Assembly (NCBI RefSeq): GCF_050107595.1
Contig: NZ_JBNILH010000001.1
Span: 124,001-188,000, forward strand
DNA length: 64,000 nt
Reading direction: 5' to 3'
From: Bacillus_AB infantis_C
Lineage (GTDB): Bacteria > Bacillota > Bacilli > Bacillales > Cytobacillaceae
Part shown: one piece after another, positions 25,557 to 34,275 of the stretch
How the letters are laid out: each line of letters starts with the position of its first letter
Numbering within the stretch: the stretch's first letter is position 1
Notes under the pieces: generated by a model
What the model was told of the DNA's origin: nothing
What the model saw: the letters and a program-made list of their open reading frames with translations, nothing else
Databases searched by the model: none
Program-made: the position numbers and the translations under genes

Positions 25557-25758
25557 TTGCATGAGAAGCCAATAATTAATGGGGCTGTCCACCCTCAATA
25601 CCTGCCCGCAGAAGTCTTCAGGATGAGGGGTATGCGAATGCTGCAGCATTAATCGGCAGTCTTTAAAGGGAAGTTTTGTTTTAGCAGAAGAGCCGCAGGG
25701 GTAATGGGGAAATAAGAAGCGAAGATAACCGAAATGTCGGAATACACTTAATTTTTAC

Positions 25759-25815
25759 TGTAAACGATACCAATTATGAATGTTCCTTGAAATCATGCAA
25801 GTACAGTGATTAAAT
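25759..25815 (+). promoter_or_regulatory. ackA promoter with upstream cre
   Basis: TGTAAACGATACCA (25759-25772) matches the CcpA consensus at 13 of 14 positions. The promoter is TTGAAA (25787-25792), a 17-base spacer and TTAAAT (25810-25815). The cre is centred near -57, the arrangement known for CcpA activation of B. subtilis ackA. Confidence 0.72.
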
Positions 25816-26008
25816 GGGGAATTGAGAGATAAAATGATGCCAGTTGCACACAATAAATGTGTACCACATCAGGCATTAGATAAGCATCAGTGTTATATAA
25901 AGGCTGGCATCCTGGAGGGAAGAGAGATACATTTTCCCCTTGGTCCCCATTGCACTGGTTAAACATACAGGACGTATGCGAGTCCGCATTTAAAAGGAGC
26001 GACATATC

Positions 26009-27196
26009 GTGGCGAAAATTATTGCAATTAATGCTGGAAGTTCTTCATTGAAATTTCAATTATTTGAAATGCCAAACGAAGAAGTAATTACAAAAGGTTT
26101 AATTGAAAGAATTGGTCTGAATGATGCGGTTTTCAGTATTTCTGTCAACGGCGAGAAGCAGACGGAAGTAACGGAAATCCCTGACCATGAGGTTGCAGTC
26201 AAGCTTCTGCTCAATAAGCTGACTGATCTAAAGATCATTGAATCCCTGGATGAAATTGAAGGAATCGGCCACCGTGTAGTACACGGAGGAGAAGAGTTTG
26301 CAGATTCTGCAGTGATCACGGAAGAGGTGCTCAACAAAATCGATGCCCTTTCCGAGCTGGCGCCTCTGCACAACCCTGCAAACATTACGGGAATCAAGGC
26401 ATTCCAGCAGGTGCTTCCAAATGTGCCGGCAGTAGCTGTTTTTGATACTGCATTCCATCAGACAATGCCTGAGAGCTCGTTCCTGTACAGCCTTCCTTAT
26501 GAGTATTATGAGAAGTTCGGCATCCGTAAATACGGCTTCCACGGAACTTCACATAAATATGTATCAGAGCGTGCAGCAGAGCTTCTTGGCCGTCCGCTTG
26601 AGCAGCTTCGCCTGCTTTCCTGCCACCTGGGGAACGGTGCGAGCATCGCGGCCATCGAAGGCGGAAAATCAATCGATACATCCATGGGCTTTACACCGCT
26701 TGCCGGTGTGACAATGGGTACCCGTTCAGGGAATATTGACCCTGCTTTAATTCCATTCATCATGGAGAAAACAGGCAAGTCAGCTGATGAAGTACTTAAT
26801 GTACTGAATAAAGAGAGCGGGATGCTTGGAGTTTCCGGTTTCTCAAGCGACCTTCGCGACATCGAGGTACAAGCATCTGAAGGCAACGAAAGAGCAGAGC
26901 TTGCTCTTGAAGTGTTTGCAAACCGGATCCACAAATATATCGGCTCTTATGCTTCCCGCATGTACGGTGTAGATGCCATTATCTTTACAGCGGGCATCGG
27001 CGAAAATAGTGCAGAAATCCGTGAGCGTGTTCTTCAGGGACTGGAATTCATGGGCGTATATTGGGACCCTGCATTGAACAAGGTCCGCGGAGAGGAAACA
27101 TTCGTAAACTATCCTCACTCACCGGTCAAGGTCATCGTCATCCCGACAAATGAAGAAGTTATGATCGCCAGGGATGTAGTAAGGCTTGCGAAATAA
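26009..27196 (+). CDS. ackA: Acetate kinase
   Basis: Converts acetyl phosphate and ADP to acetate and ATP in overflow metabolism. 395 aa, the usual length. Family signatures: NAGSSSLKFQLF at the N-terminus and YGFHGTSHKYVS near 175-186, with the arginine and histidine that bind acetate and phosphate; GMTMGTRSG-like VTMGTRSGNIDP; IFTAGIGENS near the C-terminus. GTG start with AAAAGGAG about 10 bases upstream. Codon use is strongly biased, as for a highly expressed gene. Confidence 0.97.
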   Translation: MAKIIAINAGSSSLKFQLFEMPNEEVITKGLIERIGLNDAVFSISVNGEKQTEVTEIPDHEVAVKLLLNKLTDLKIIESLDEIEGIGHRVVHGGEEFADSAVITEEVLNKIDALSELAPLHNPANITGIKAFQQVLPNVPAVAVFDTAFHQTMPESSFLYSLPYEYYEKFGIRKYGFHGTSHKYVSERAAELLGRPLEQLRLLSCHLGNGASIAAIEGGKSIDTSMGFTPLAGVTMGTRSGNIDPALIPFIMEKTGKSADEVLNVLNKESGMLGVSGFSSDLRDIEVQASEGNERAELALEVFANRIHKYIGSYASRMYGVDAIIFTAGIGENSAEIRERVLQGLEFMGVYWDPALNKVRGEETFVNYPHSPVKVIVIPTNEEVMIARDVVRLAK

Positions 27197-27211
27197 TATT
27201 TGAATTACTGG

Positions 27212-27250
27212 AAGGACAAAGGAGCCGAGGCTTCTTTGTCCTTTTGTTTT
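27212..27250 (+). terminator. Terminator after ackA
   Basis: AAGGACAAAGGAGCC pairs with GGCTTCTTTGTCCTT (one G-T pair), followed by a T-rich tail. Confidence 0.88.
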
Positions 27251-27334
27251 TCTGCCTTCTCCATTCAATGAAACAGGAATTGCCTGAACCTATATGCTAT
27301 ACTGAACAAAAACACTGGCAAGGAGGATGAAGAT

Positions 27335-28177
27335 ATGGCTTTAAACGGACGGGAAGAACAGGCTCTATCTGAGATTGCACAATGGGAAGACAAGCTGGCG
27401 CAGTATGAATCCAATGATTTGGAGCTGACCTATGACAAATATTTAGAAAAGGCATTCCTGCTGCTTCCTGATAAGACTCAGCAGCAATTTTTTGCGTCCC
27501 TGGATAACTGGCTGTTCCATCTCCATGCCTTGATCCAAAGCTCACAGCTCCAGCTGGATGCAAAGGAACGGATCCTTTCTGCTGGACGCATCTTTGATGA
27601 GGGCATTGAAACAGTGGAAGATCTGGCCTCATTAGATATCAATCAGCTGCAATACATAGCCAATCAGCAGATTGCACGCCACCGCCTTTACTCATTTGCA
27701 CAGGGAGGGGCTTCCGGGACCGGCGGAGTGCTGCTGCTTGGATCCGATCTTCCTGCCATGGCTGTCATCAATTTGCGTGCAGTCCAGCTCATTGCAATGA
27801 CATATGGAATTGAAGTGAACACGCCTTATGAGATGATGGCTTCCTTAAAGGTGTTTTGCGCATCGATCCTGCCTCCGCGCCTGCAGGGACAGGCTTGGGA
27901 GCAGCTTTTGGCCGAACTGGAGAATGCGGAAGAAGCTTATTTTTATGAGGGGCAGGAGGAACTGACAGACATCGCATGGATGGGCCAGCCAATTAAACAG
28001 CTTTTTAAAGGCCTGGCTATAGCGGCATTCAAAAGGAAATCCATCCAGGGCATCCCGCTTGTCAGCATGGCCATAGGAGCTGGGGCAAACTATCAGTTTA
28101 CCAGGAAGGTCACTGGTTTCGCCCACAAATATTATCAGTACAGGTATTTGCTGAAGAAACAGGGAGAAGTGCGATGA
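27335..28177 (+). CDS. EcsC-family protein
   Basis: 280 aa with an EcsC domain. Conserved blocks: GTGGVLLLGSDLPAMAVINLRAVQLIAMTYG near 128-158 and SMAIGAGANYQFTRKVTGFAHKYY at the C-terminus, both probably membrane-associated helices. The function of the domain is unknown; the name comes from the third gene of the B. subtilis ecs transporter locus. AAGGAGGATG precedes the ATG. Its stop overlaps the moaB start (ATGA), so the two are translationally coupled. Confidence 0.85.
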   Translation: MALNGREEQALSEIAQWEDKLAQYESNDLELTYDKYLEKAFLLLPDKTQQQFFASLDNWLFHLHALIQSSQLQLDAKERILSAGRIFDEGIETVEDLASLDINQLQYIANQQIARHRLYSFAQGGASGTGGVLLLGSDLPAMAVINLRAVQLIAMTYGIEVNTPYEMMASLKVFCASILPPRLQGQAWEQLLAELENAEEAYFYEGQEELTDIAWMGQPIKQLFKGLAIAAFKRKSIQGIPLVSMAIGAGANYQFTRKVTGFAHKYYQYRYLLKKQGEVR

Positions 28178-28689
28178 GCAGCGAAGAACATAAAAAAGCA
28201 GCTCCAAAAACAGTCAACTGCAAAATCATTACCATCAGTGATACGAGAAATCCGGAGACTGACAAAAGCGGAAAGCTGATGAAGGAGTTCCTTGAAGCGG
28301 AAGGCCATCTGGTATCTTCCTATCAGATTGTGGCGGATGAAAAAGAAAAAATCAGCGAGGCGGTTCTGGAGGGATGTTCAGACCCGGAGATCGATGCAGT
28401 ACTTACCAATGGAGGGACTGGAATTGCTTTAAGGGACGTAACCATTGAAACGGTGAGCGCTCTTTATCAAAAGGAAATTACCGGCTTCGGGGAATTATTC
28501 CGGATGCTAAGCTACCAGGAGGACATCGGCTCGGCTGCAATCCTCTCCCGCGCTTCTGCTGGCATCATTGAGAATACGGCAGTCTTTTCCACACCGGGAT
28601 CATCGGGTGCAGTAAGGCTGGCTATGAATAAATTAATCATCCCGGAGCTCGGGCATGTTGTAAGGGAAATAAAGAAGGATCTTAAATAA
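28174..28689 (+). CDS. moaB: Molybdenum cofactor biosynthesis protein MoaB
   Basis: MoaB/MogA-type protein that adenylates molybdopterin. 171 aa. The molybdopterin-binding motifs are TISDTRN near the N-terminus, LTNGGTGIALRDVTIETV near 70-88 and FSTPGSSGAVRLAMNKLIIPELGH. It overlaps the EcsC-like gene by 4 bases. No other molybdenum cofactor gene is in the window. Confidence 0.94.
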   Translation: MSSEEHKKAAPKTVNCKIITISDTRNPETDKSGKLMKEFLEAEGHLVSSYQIVADEKEKISEAVLEGCSDPEIDAVLTNGGTGIALRDVTIETVSALYQKEITGFGELFRMLSYQEDIGSAAILSRASAGIIENTAVFSTPGSSGAVRLAMNKLIIPELGHVVREIKKDLK

Positions 28690-28693
28690 AATG

Positions 28694-28728
28694 AAGGCGG
28701 GGTGCCATTATGGCGCCCCGCCTTTTTG
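28694..28728 (+). terminator. Terminator after moaB
   Basis: AAGGCGGGGTGCC and GGCGCCCCGCCTT arms (one G-T pair) with a 5-base loop, followed by T residues. Confidence 0.9.
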
Positions 28729-28759
28729 CTTTCGTGCACATTATTTCTGTAGAGCTAAT

Positions 28760-29074
28760 TCAGCGGTGCAGTTTTCCCCTGATTTCCTGATTGGCCCTGT
28801 ACCACAGCCAAAGATCGTTGATGATGGAAGCAAGGTCCGCGATCTCGCTGTTCAGTCTGCATGAAAGCTCAAAATTTTCTTCATCTGCAAGCTGATCCTG
28901 CCTGCCGTTTATCTGCGACTCAAGCTCTGAAATCCTGTCCGGGATCCCCCCGCGGATTTTCTCCCATGTATACAGGATTTCCTGGCGCTCTTCCTGCGGG
29001 TACTCTTCCCACTCGCCATCCAGCACAGGAACCGCAATCCCCAGGCGTCCATCCAAAACAAAAACATCCTCCAT
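28760..29074 (-). CDS. Uncharacterised small coiled-coil protein
   Basis: I do not recognise this family. 104 aa, acidic. The N-terminus is strand-like (MEDVFVLDGRLGIAVPVLD), followed by a helical, coiled-coil-prone region with heptad leucines and isoleucines (RISELESQINGRQDQLADEE) and a tryptophan-rich end (NDLWLWYRANQEIRGKLHR). The ATG at 29074 has a GGGGGA about 8 bases upstream. It lies convergent to moaB and divergent from argG. It is probably real, given its length and composition. Confidence 0.6.
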   Translation of the reverse strand: MEDVFVLDGRLGIAVPVLDGEWEEYPQEERQEILYTWEKIRGGIPDRISELESQINGRQDQLADEENFELSCRLNSEIADLASIINDLWLWYRANQEIRGKLHR

Positions 29075-29111
29075 CTCATCCGTCCCCCAAAAATAGGCTG
29101 CTTTTATTGTA

Positions 29112-29167
29112 CATGGTGACAGGCACCTATACCAGCCGGCCGACTGGTACAGGTGCCTGTCACCATG
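29112..29167. repeat. Long interspersed palindrome (REP-like)
   Basis: 56 bases forming a 24-bp inverted repeat with one mismatch around an 8-base loop. The outer arms are CATGGTGACAGGCACCT and AGGTGCCTGTCACCATG. It has no T-run on either side, so it is not an ordinary terminator. It lies between two divergent genes. Confidence 0.85.
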
Positions 29168-29226
29168 GGTGATGTGATAAATTTTTATACATTTTAACGA
29201 ATAACTATTGAATTAATCCTGGAATA

Positions 29227-29258
29227 TTGTTAGAGTAATAACTAGTTAATTGTATAAA
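29227..29258 (+). promoter_or_regulatory. Putative argG promoter
   Basis: TTGTTA (29227-29232) and TATAAA (29253-29258) with a long 20-base spacer. A start near 29265 would put the ARG box just downstream. Confidence 0.45.
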
Positions 29259-29269
29259 AACATAATTTA

Positions 29270-29287
29270 AATGAATATTTATTCGTT
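29270..29287 (+). promoter_or_regulatory. ARG box (ArgR/AhrC operator) before argG
   Basis: AATGAATATTTATTCGTT matches the WNTGAATWWWWATTCANW consensus at 17 of 18 positions and is palindromic. A weaker second copy, AACGAATAACTATTGAAT, is at 29196-29213. Arginine-dependent repression of argGH is expected. Confidence 0.8.
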
Positions 29288-29310
29288 TATCTATAGAGGA
29301 GGAAATTTTC

Positions 29311-30516
29311 ATGTCAAATCAAAAAGTTGTTTTAGCATATTCAGGCGGACTGGATACTTCTGTGGCGATTAAATGGCTTGGCGACCAGGGTTACTCGGTG
29401 GTTGCATGCTGCCTTGACGTTGGGGAAGGCAAAGATCTGAAGTTCATCCAGGAAAAGGCGCTAAAAGTGGGAGCCGTCCAGTCATATGTGCTGGATGTGA
29501 AAGAAGAGTTTGCGAATGAATATGCACTAGCAGCCCTTCAGGCGCACGCTCTTTATGAAGGCAAATACCCGCTTGTATCCGCTCTTTCAAGGCCTCTTAT
29601 TGCTAAAAAGCTTGTTGAAGTGGCTGAAAAGGAAGGCGCCGTTGCGGTTGCCCATGGCTGTACAGGAAAAGGAAATGACCAGGTAAGGTTCGAGGTATCG
29701 ATCCAGGCGCTTAATCCAGATCTCAAGGTGCTCGCGCCTGTAAGGGAATGGAAATGGTCCAGAGAAGAAGAGATCCAATATGCAAAGGATAATCATATCC
29801 CGATTCCGATCAATCTGGATTCCCCCTTCTCCATAGACCAAAACCTCTGGGGCCGCAGCAATGAATGCGGAATCCTGGAAGATCCATGGGCTGCACCGCC
29901 TGAAGAAGCATACGATCTGACAACCAGCCTTGAGTATACGCCTGACACCCCTGATATCGTGGAAATTGAATTCAGCAAAGGGGTGCCGGTAAGCCTGAAC
30001 GGCAAAGTTTATCCGTTATCCGAATTGATCCTTGAGCTGAACCTTATGGCAGGCAAGCATGGGATCGGCCGCATTGACCATGTTGAGAACAGACTTGTCG
30101 GCATCAAATCAAGGGAAGTATATGAATGTCCCGGAGCCATGACGCTGATCAAAGCGCATAAAGAACTTGAAGACCTTACCCTTGTGAAAGAGCTTGCCCA
30201 TTTCAAGCCAGTCATCGAGAAAAAACTGACTGAGCTGATCTATGAAGGGCTCTGGTTCTCACCATTGAAAAAGGCTTTAACGGCTTTCCTTGAGGAAACG
30301 CAAAAGCATGTGACTGGAACTGTAAGGGTGAAACTGTTCAAGGGGCACAGCATCGTCGAAGGCAGAAAATCTCCTTATTCCCTTTATGATGAAAAGTTGG
30401 CCACTTATACCTCTGAAGATGAATTCGACCATAATGCTGCTGTTGGCTTCATCCAGTTATGGGGTCTGCCGACCAAGGTTCAAAGCATTGTACAGAATAA
30501 GAAGGTGACAGTGTGA
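29311..30516 (+). CDS. argG: Argininosuccinate synthase
   Basis: Joins citrulline and aspartate using ATP in arginine biosynthesis. 401 aa. The ATP-binding P-loop is AYSGGLDTSVAIKWL at residues 10-24; the conserved GCTGKGNDQVRFE and DNHIPIPINLDSPFSIDQNLWGRSNE follow. AGAGGAGG precedes the ATG. argH starts within its last codons (GTGTGA overlap), so the two are coupled. Confidence 0.98.
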   Translation: MSNQKVVLAYSGGLDTSVAIKWLGDQGYSVVACCLDVGEGKDLKFIQEKALKVGAVQSYVLDVKEEFANEYALAALQAHALYEGKYPLVSALSRPLIAKKLVEVAEKEGAVAVAHGCTGKGNDQVRFEVSIQALNPDLKVLAPVREWKWSREEEIQYAKDNHIPIPINLDSPFSIDQNLWGRSNECGILEDPWAAPPEEAYDLTTSLEYTPDTPDIVEIEFSKGVPVSLNGKVYPLSELILELNLMAGKHGIGRIDHVENRLVGIKSREVYECPGAMTLIKAHKELEDLTLVKELAHFKPVIEKKLTELIYEGLWFSPLKKALTAFLEETQKHVTGTVRVKLFKGHSIVEGRKSPYSLYDEKLATYTSEDEFDHNAAVGFIQLWGLPTKVQSIVQNKKVTV

Positions 30517-31901
30517 AGAAACTTTGGGGAGGAAGATTCACGAAATCGGCAGAGGAATGGGTGGATGAATTCGGCGCCTCCATCTCCTTTGACCAGGAGC
30601 TTGTTGAGGAGGATATAGAGGGAAGCCTTGCGCACGTGGAAATGCTGTCCCGCTGCGGCATCATTGAAAAAGAGGAAGCAGCACAGATCCAAAAGGGGCT
30701 CAAGCTGTTAAAGGAAAAATCCCAGGAAGGGGAGCTTCCTTTCTCCGTAAAGCTTGAGGATATCCATCTGAACCTGGAAAGCCTGCTTACGGACGAAATC
30801 GGGCCTGTCGGCGGCAAGCTTCATACAGGCAGAAGCAGGAATGACCAGGTAGCAACAGATATGCACCTGTATTTAAAGAAACAGGCAGCACATGTTATCG
30901 AGCTGATTGAAGAGCTCCAGGCAGCACTGCTTTCCCAGGCAGAGGAGAATGTGGAAACCCTCATGCCGGGCTATACTCATCTTCAGAGAGCCCAGCCCAT
31001 TTCGTTTGCGCATCACTTGATGGCTTATTTCTGGATGCTGGAAAGGGATAAGGAGAGATACAGTGAGAATCTGAAAAGGATCAATGTTTCTCCTCTTGGT
31101 GCAGGCGCCCTTGCCGGTACAACCTTTCCGATCGACCGCGAGCTGACAGCGAGTCTGCTCGGCTTTGATAATATTTATGAAAACAGCATGGATGCCGTAA
31201 GCGACAGGGATTTTATCCTTGAATTCCTCTCAGCAAGCAGCATCCTGATGATGCACCTGTCCCGTTTCAGCGAGGAAATCATTCTCTGGTCCAGCCAGGA
31301 ATTCCGGTTCATTGAGCTCGATGACAGCTTTGCGACAGGGAGCAGCATTATGCCGCAAAAGAAAAACCCGGATATGGCAGAGCTGATCCGCGGAAAAACA
31401 GGCCGTGTCTATGGCAATCTTGTCGGCCTGCTTACGGTGCTGAAGGGGCTGCCTCTTGCTTATAACAAAGATATGCAGGAAGATAAAGAGGGAATGTTTG
31501 ATACGGTTAAAACGGTTATTGGCTCACTTAAAATTTTTTCCGGCATGGTCGGGTCCATGACGGTTAACAGTGAAGTAATGGAAAATGCCACGAAAAGCGA
31601 TTTTTCCAATGCGACAGAACTGGCTGACTATCTTTCCGGTAAAGGCTTGCCATTCAGGGAAGCGCATGAAATTGTCGGGAAGCTTGTACTTGACTGTGTG
31701 AATAGATGCTGCTTCCTTTCCGGCCTGCCAATGGATGTATATAAAGAGGCAAGCGCACTTTTTGAAGAGGATATTTATGAAGTCCTTGACCCGAGAGCGG
31801 CTGTCGCGAGAAGGAACAGCCAGGGGGGCACAGGGTTTGCCCAAATAAAAAAGGCGCTGGAAAAAGCAAAAGGGCGCCTGAAGGACAAAGTCTATTCATA
31901 A
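30513..31901 (+). CDS. argH: Argininosuccinate lyase
   Basis: Splits argininosuccinate to arginine and fumarate. 462 aa, fumarase/aspartase superfamily. The signature loop is GSSIMPQKKNPDMAELIRG near 280-298, and the substrate-contact HTGRSRNDQVATDMHLY near 106. GTG start at 30513, overlapping the argG stop by 4 bases. Confidence 0.98.
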   Translation: MKKLWGGRFTKSAEEWVDEFGASISFDQELVEEDIEGSLAHVEMLSRCGIIEKEEAAQIQKGLKLLKEKSQEGELPFSVKLEDIHLNLESLLTDEIGPVGGKLHTGRSRNDQVATDMHLYLKKQAAHVIELIEELQAALLSQAEENVETLMPGYTHLQRAQPISFAHHLMAYFWMLERDKERYSENLKRINVSPLGAGALAGTTFPIDRELTASLLGFDNIYENSMDAVSDRDFILEFLSASSILMMHLSRFSEEIILWSSQEFRFIELDDSFATGSSIMPQKKNPDMAELIRGKTGRVYGNLVGLLTVLKGLPLAYNKDMQEDKEGMFDTVKTVIGSLKIFSGMVGSMTVNSEVMENATKSDFSNATELADYLSGKGLPFREAHEIVGKLVLDCVNRCCFLSGLPMDVYKEASALFEEDIYEVLDPRAAVARRNSQGGTGFAQIKKALEKAKGRLKDKVYS

Positions 31902-31904
31902 CAA

Positions 31905-31936
31905 TAAAGGCCGCTGCCGGGAGGCAGCGGCCTTTA
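31905..31936. terminator. Bidirectional terminator between argH and the UspA gene
   Basis: TAAAGGCCGCTGCC and GGCAGCGGCCTTTA are 14-bp perfect arms with a 4-base loop. Confidence 0.9.
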
Positions 31937-31940
31937 ACTT

Positions 31941-32393
31941 TTATTCCGGGTCTTTTTCGGTCCTGACCACAAGCACATCACAAGGGGCATAGCGGGTGAT
32001 ATGCTCGGAAACGCTGCCGATGAGGAAGCGTTCGACTGCATTCAAACCAGTTGCCCCGCAGACGATCAGATCTGCATGCTGGACCTTGGCAATTTCCTTG
32101 GGGATCTTCACTTTCGGAGAACCATAATCTGTCACATATTCCACATCTTCTACTCCAGCCTCCACTGCTTCCTGCTGATACTTTTTAAGCAGCTCGCCTG
32201 CAAATGTGTCAGCCCTTTCAGCAATTGTCCTGTCATAGGCTTCGACAGTTGCAAAGGTGCGTGTATCGATGATATGGGCAAGGGTCAGCCTGGCTTTGTT
32301 CCTGACCGCTATCCCGACTGCCTTCTTGAAGGCCCATTCCGCCTCTTTGGAGCCGTCTACTGCTACTAAAATGTTTTTATACGTGAGCGTCAT
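31941..32393 (-). CDS. Universal stress protein, UspA family
   Basis: Cytoplasmic nucleotide-binding stress protein of about 150 aa, single domain. The N-terminal ILVAVDGSKEAEWAFKKA and the ATP-binding motif GATGLNAVERFLIGSVSEH (G-2x-G-9x-G-S) are intact, so ATP binding is predicted. The ATG at 32393 is chosen over 32399, because AGGAGGAG directly abuts the latter. It is transcribed away from the small gene at 32502. Confidence 0.9.
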   Translation of the reverse strand: MTLTYKNILVAVDGSKEAEWAFKKAVGIAVRNKARLTLAHIIDTRTFATVEAYDRTIAERADTFAGELLKKYQQEAVEAGVEDVEYVTDYGSPKVKIPKEIAKVQHADLIVCGATGLNAVERFLIGSVSEHITRYAPCDVLVVRTEKDPE

Positions 32394-32501
32394 TTGCATC
32401 TCCTCCTTTTACCTTTATTATACATTACCCCAAAATGCATAACTGTTACAGAAATTCGAAAGATAGTAAAGATGAAAAAAATTTATAAGGGGGAAATGAC
32501 G

Positions 32502-32657
32502 ATGCCAAAAGAGCCAAAAGGGCAGTCTCATTATATCTATGACGATCAGGGACACAGCCAGGTAAGTGCACAAATCATGGATTCGTACAACAGCGGTGTC
32601 ATCGACCAGGAAAATGGAAGAGTCGACACTTACAGCAGCAAAGAGGAAACAAAATAA
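32502..32657 (+). CDS. Small hydrophilic protein of unknown function
   Basis: 51 aa, polar, without cysteine or hydrophobic segments (MPKEPKGQSHYIYDDQGHSQ at the N-terminus; DSYNSGVIDQENGRVD near the end). AAGGGGGAA lies about 8 bases before the ATG, which favours this start over the longer upstream frame. It may resemble short Bacillus proteins such as the YozQ group, but I am not sure. Its 5' region is shared with the divergent UspA gene. Confidence 0.6.
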   Translation: MPKEPKGQSHYIYDDQGHSQVSAQIMDSYNSGVIDQENGRVDTYSSKEETK

Positions 32658-32659
32658 AA

Positions 32660-32700
32660 CATTGAAAAAAGTGCAGGGCGTTTGCCTTGCGCTTTTCCCT
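32660..32700 (+). terminator. Probable terminator after the small gene
   Basis: AAAAGTGCAGGG pairs imperfectly with CCTTGCGCTTTT, followed by a T-rich tail. Confidence 0.55.
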
Positions 32701-34026
32701 TTATTGCCTCCCTTTTCGCAGCTGAAGACAGATGTAAAGGGAAGCGGTGGCTATAAATGAAACAAAGCCTGGAGAAGCATTTTCTGGCAGGAGGCTGTAA
32801 AAAATGATCCCAAAAGCCATGCTGATGATCGCCTGCTTATTTACAAAACCAGGCTCCCGCAGGACGAGCAGATCTGCTTCAGTCAGCTTCCGCCTTTTTA
32901 CAAAAAGAAAATCTGCTGCAATAACCGCAGAAATGGGAATGACAAAGGTGCCGAGCAGAGATATGTATTTCTGCGCTGATTCAACGATATCAGGGAAGCA
33001 GCTCAGAATGACCGCAGCGAGCCCGAATAGACATGCACTTTTTATCCTTCCAAGCCCCTGGAGTGTATTCAGCAGACTGAATCCGCCTGTATAGGCGTTA
33101 TTCAGGTTAATGGAAATCATGGACATCATGGCACAGGCGAAAATCAGCACCAGCAGGGGAACAGAAGATGTGAGGGTGCTTGCAGACACAAAAGGATTCA
33201 GCTCTCCCAGGAGGCTTGCAGACAGTGCGCCTAAAACGGCTGTGACCGCAAAGCCAGCTGTATTTCCTGAAAAAAGCCCCCAAAAAGCCCCCCGTTCTGA
33301 TTTCGCGTACCTTGCCATATCAGAAGAGGCACTGACTCCTGAAACGTATTGGACAAAAGCCAGGCTTGAATAGAACAGGAATGAAGAAAGCTCCCAGCCG
33401 CCATGGTTTAGAATCGGACTGTAATCAGTCTGGCCCGCTTTTTGGATCAGCAGGACAAATAGTGCAGCCTGGCCGATCAGCAGAAATGGCATAAAATAAC
33501 GTGTTGCCTTTTTCACCGCATCAAAGCCGACAAGAGCCAATATGGCCATGATCAGGGCAAGGCAGACCGAAACTGCCAGAAAAGGCAGCCTGACAGAAAA
33601 AAGCCTGCTCCCCAGCTCAGTCAGTACAGCGGTCCCGCCAATCGTCTGAACAGCAAACCAGTATAAGGATGTCAAAGTACGGATCGGGGACGAAACATAT
33701 CTTGCCGCCCCTGTGCCAAGCATGCTTCTGATTGCATATTGGGCAGGAAGTCCGTAGCGGGATCCGGGAAGCGTCAAGAAGGACACAAGCAGAAAGGCGA
33801 AAGCAGCCCCAATCATAGTGGATGCCACGGCAGCATAAAAAGAAAGCCCCCCTGAAATCACGGCAAGTGCAGGGACAAGGAAATTCCCCGAATTTACCGA
33901 AAAGGCCATCTGCAGAATCGTGAAATCATACCAGGGAGTTTGTTTAAGGTGGGAGGGAACGGCCTCCAGCCCAAGCTGCTCAATTTTTCCCCTGCTGTCT
34001 TGTTGTATGTTGGCAGTTGAAGCCAT
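32701..34026 (-). CDS. NCS1-family purine/cytosine permease
   Basis: Membrane transporter for nucleobases or related compounds. About 441 aa with 12 hydrophobic segments. Family features: TPWYDFTILQMAFSVNSGNF at the start of helix 1, then GSRYGLPAQYAIRSMLG and GVSASSDMARYAKSERGAFWG. It is nearest in style to cytosine permease CodB. The start is uncertain: ATG 34026 gives a normal N-terminus but only a weak GAGAG site; the frame is open to GTG 34122, next to AGG. It is divergent from ald. No metabolic partner adjoins it. Confidence 0.8.
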   Translation of the reverse strand: MASTANIQQDSRGKIEQLGLEAVPSHLKQTPWYDFTILQMAFSVNSGNFLVPALAVISGGLSFYAAVASTMIGAAFAFLLVSFLTLPGSRYGLPAQYAIRSMLGTGAARYVSSPIRTLTSLYWFAVQTIGGTAVLTELGSRLFSVRLPFLAVSVCLALIMAILALVGFDAVKKATRYFMPFLLIGQAALFVLLIQKAGQTDYSPILNHGGWELSSFLFYSSLAFVQYVSGVSASSDMARYAKSERGAFWGLFSGNTAGFAVTAVLGALSASLLGELNPFVSASTLTSSVPLLVLIFACAMMSMISINLNNAYTGGFSLLNTLQGLGRIKSACLFGLAAVILSCFPDIVESAQKYISLLGTFVIPISAVIAADFLFVKRRKLTEADLLVLREPGFVNKQAIISMAFGIIFYSLLPENASPGFVSFIATASLYICLQLRKGRQ

Positions 34027-34275
34027 ACTTGCATCAGCTCTCTTTCTAACACCCATTTTACAATAAGCAGTGCTGCCGCAGGATATTTTTTTATCGCCGG
34101 CCCGCAAAGATGTCATCATCACCTAATAACTATGCAATTTTAACCAGAGCGTATCATGACGGCAATGTAAGGGTTTGCAGGCAATATAAAAATTTTTCTT
34201 TCTTCTTTTCCTATAAAGGTGTTATAGTAGTATCGGTTCTATCCTATTTACTATATTTTGCAGGAGGTATGCAGC

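Larger units (their letters stand above)
25516..26008. other. ytxK-ackA intergenic region with promoter and leader
   Basis: 493 bases without a gene. It holds the ytxK terminator, about 180 bases with no clear feature, a cre (25759-25772), the ackA promoter (25787-25815) and a leader of about 185 bases. The leader contains a GGAC/GTCC hairpin near 25972. No small ORF with a ribosome binding site was seen. Confidence 0.7.

Noticed and set aside
28861..29172. Open frame on the plus strand across the long palindrome
   Set aside because: Antisense to the more convincing 28760-29074 gene, with a low-complexity proline-rich translation and an end inside the palindrome.
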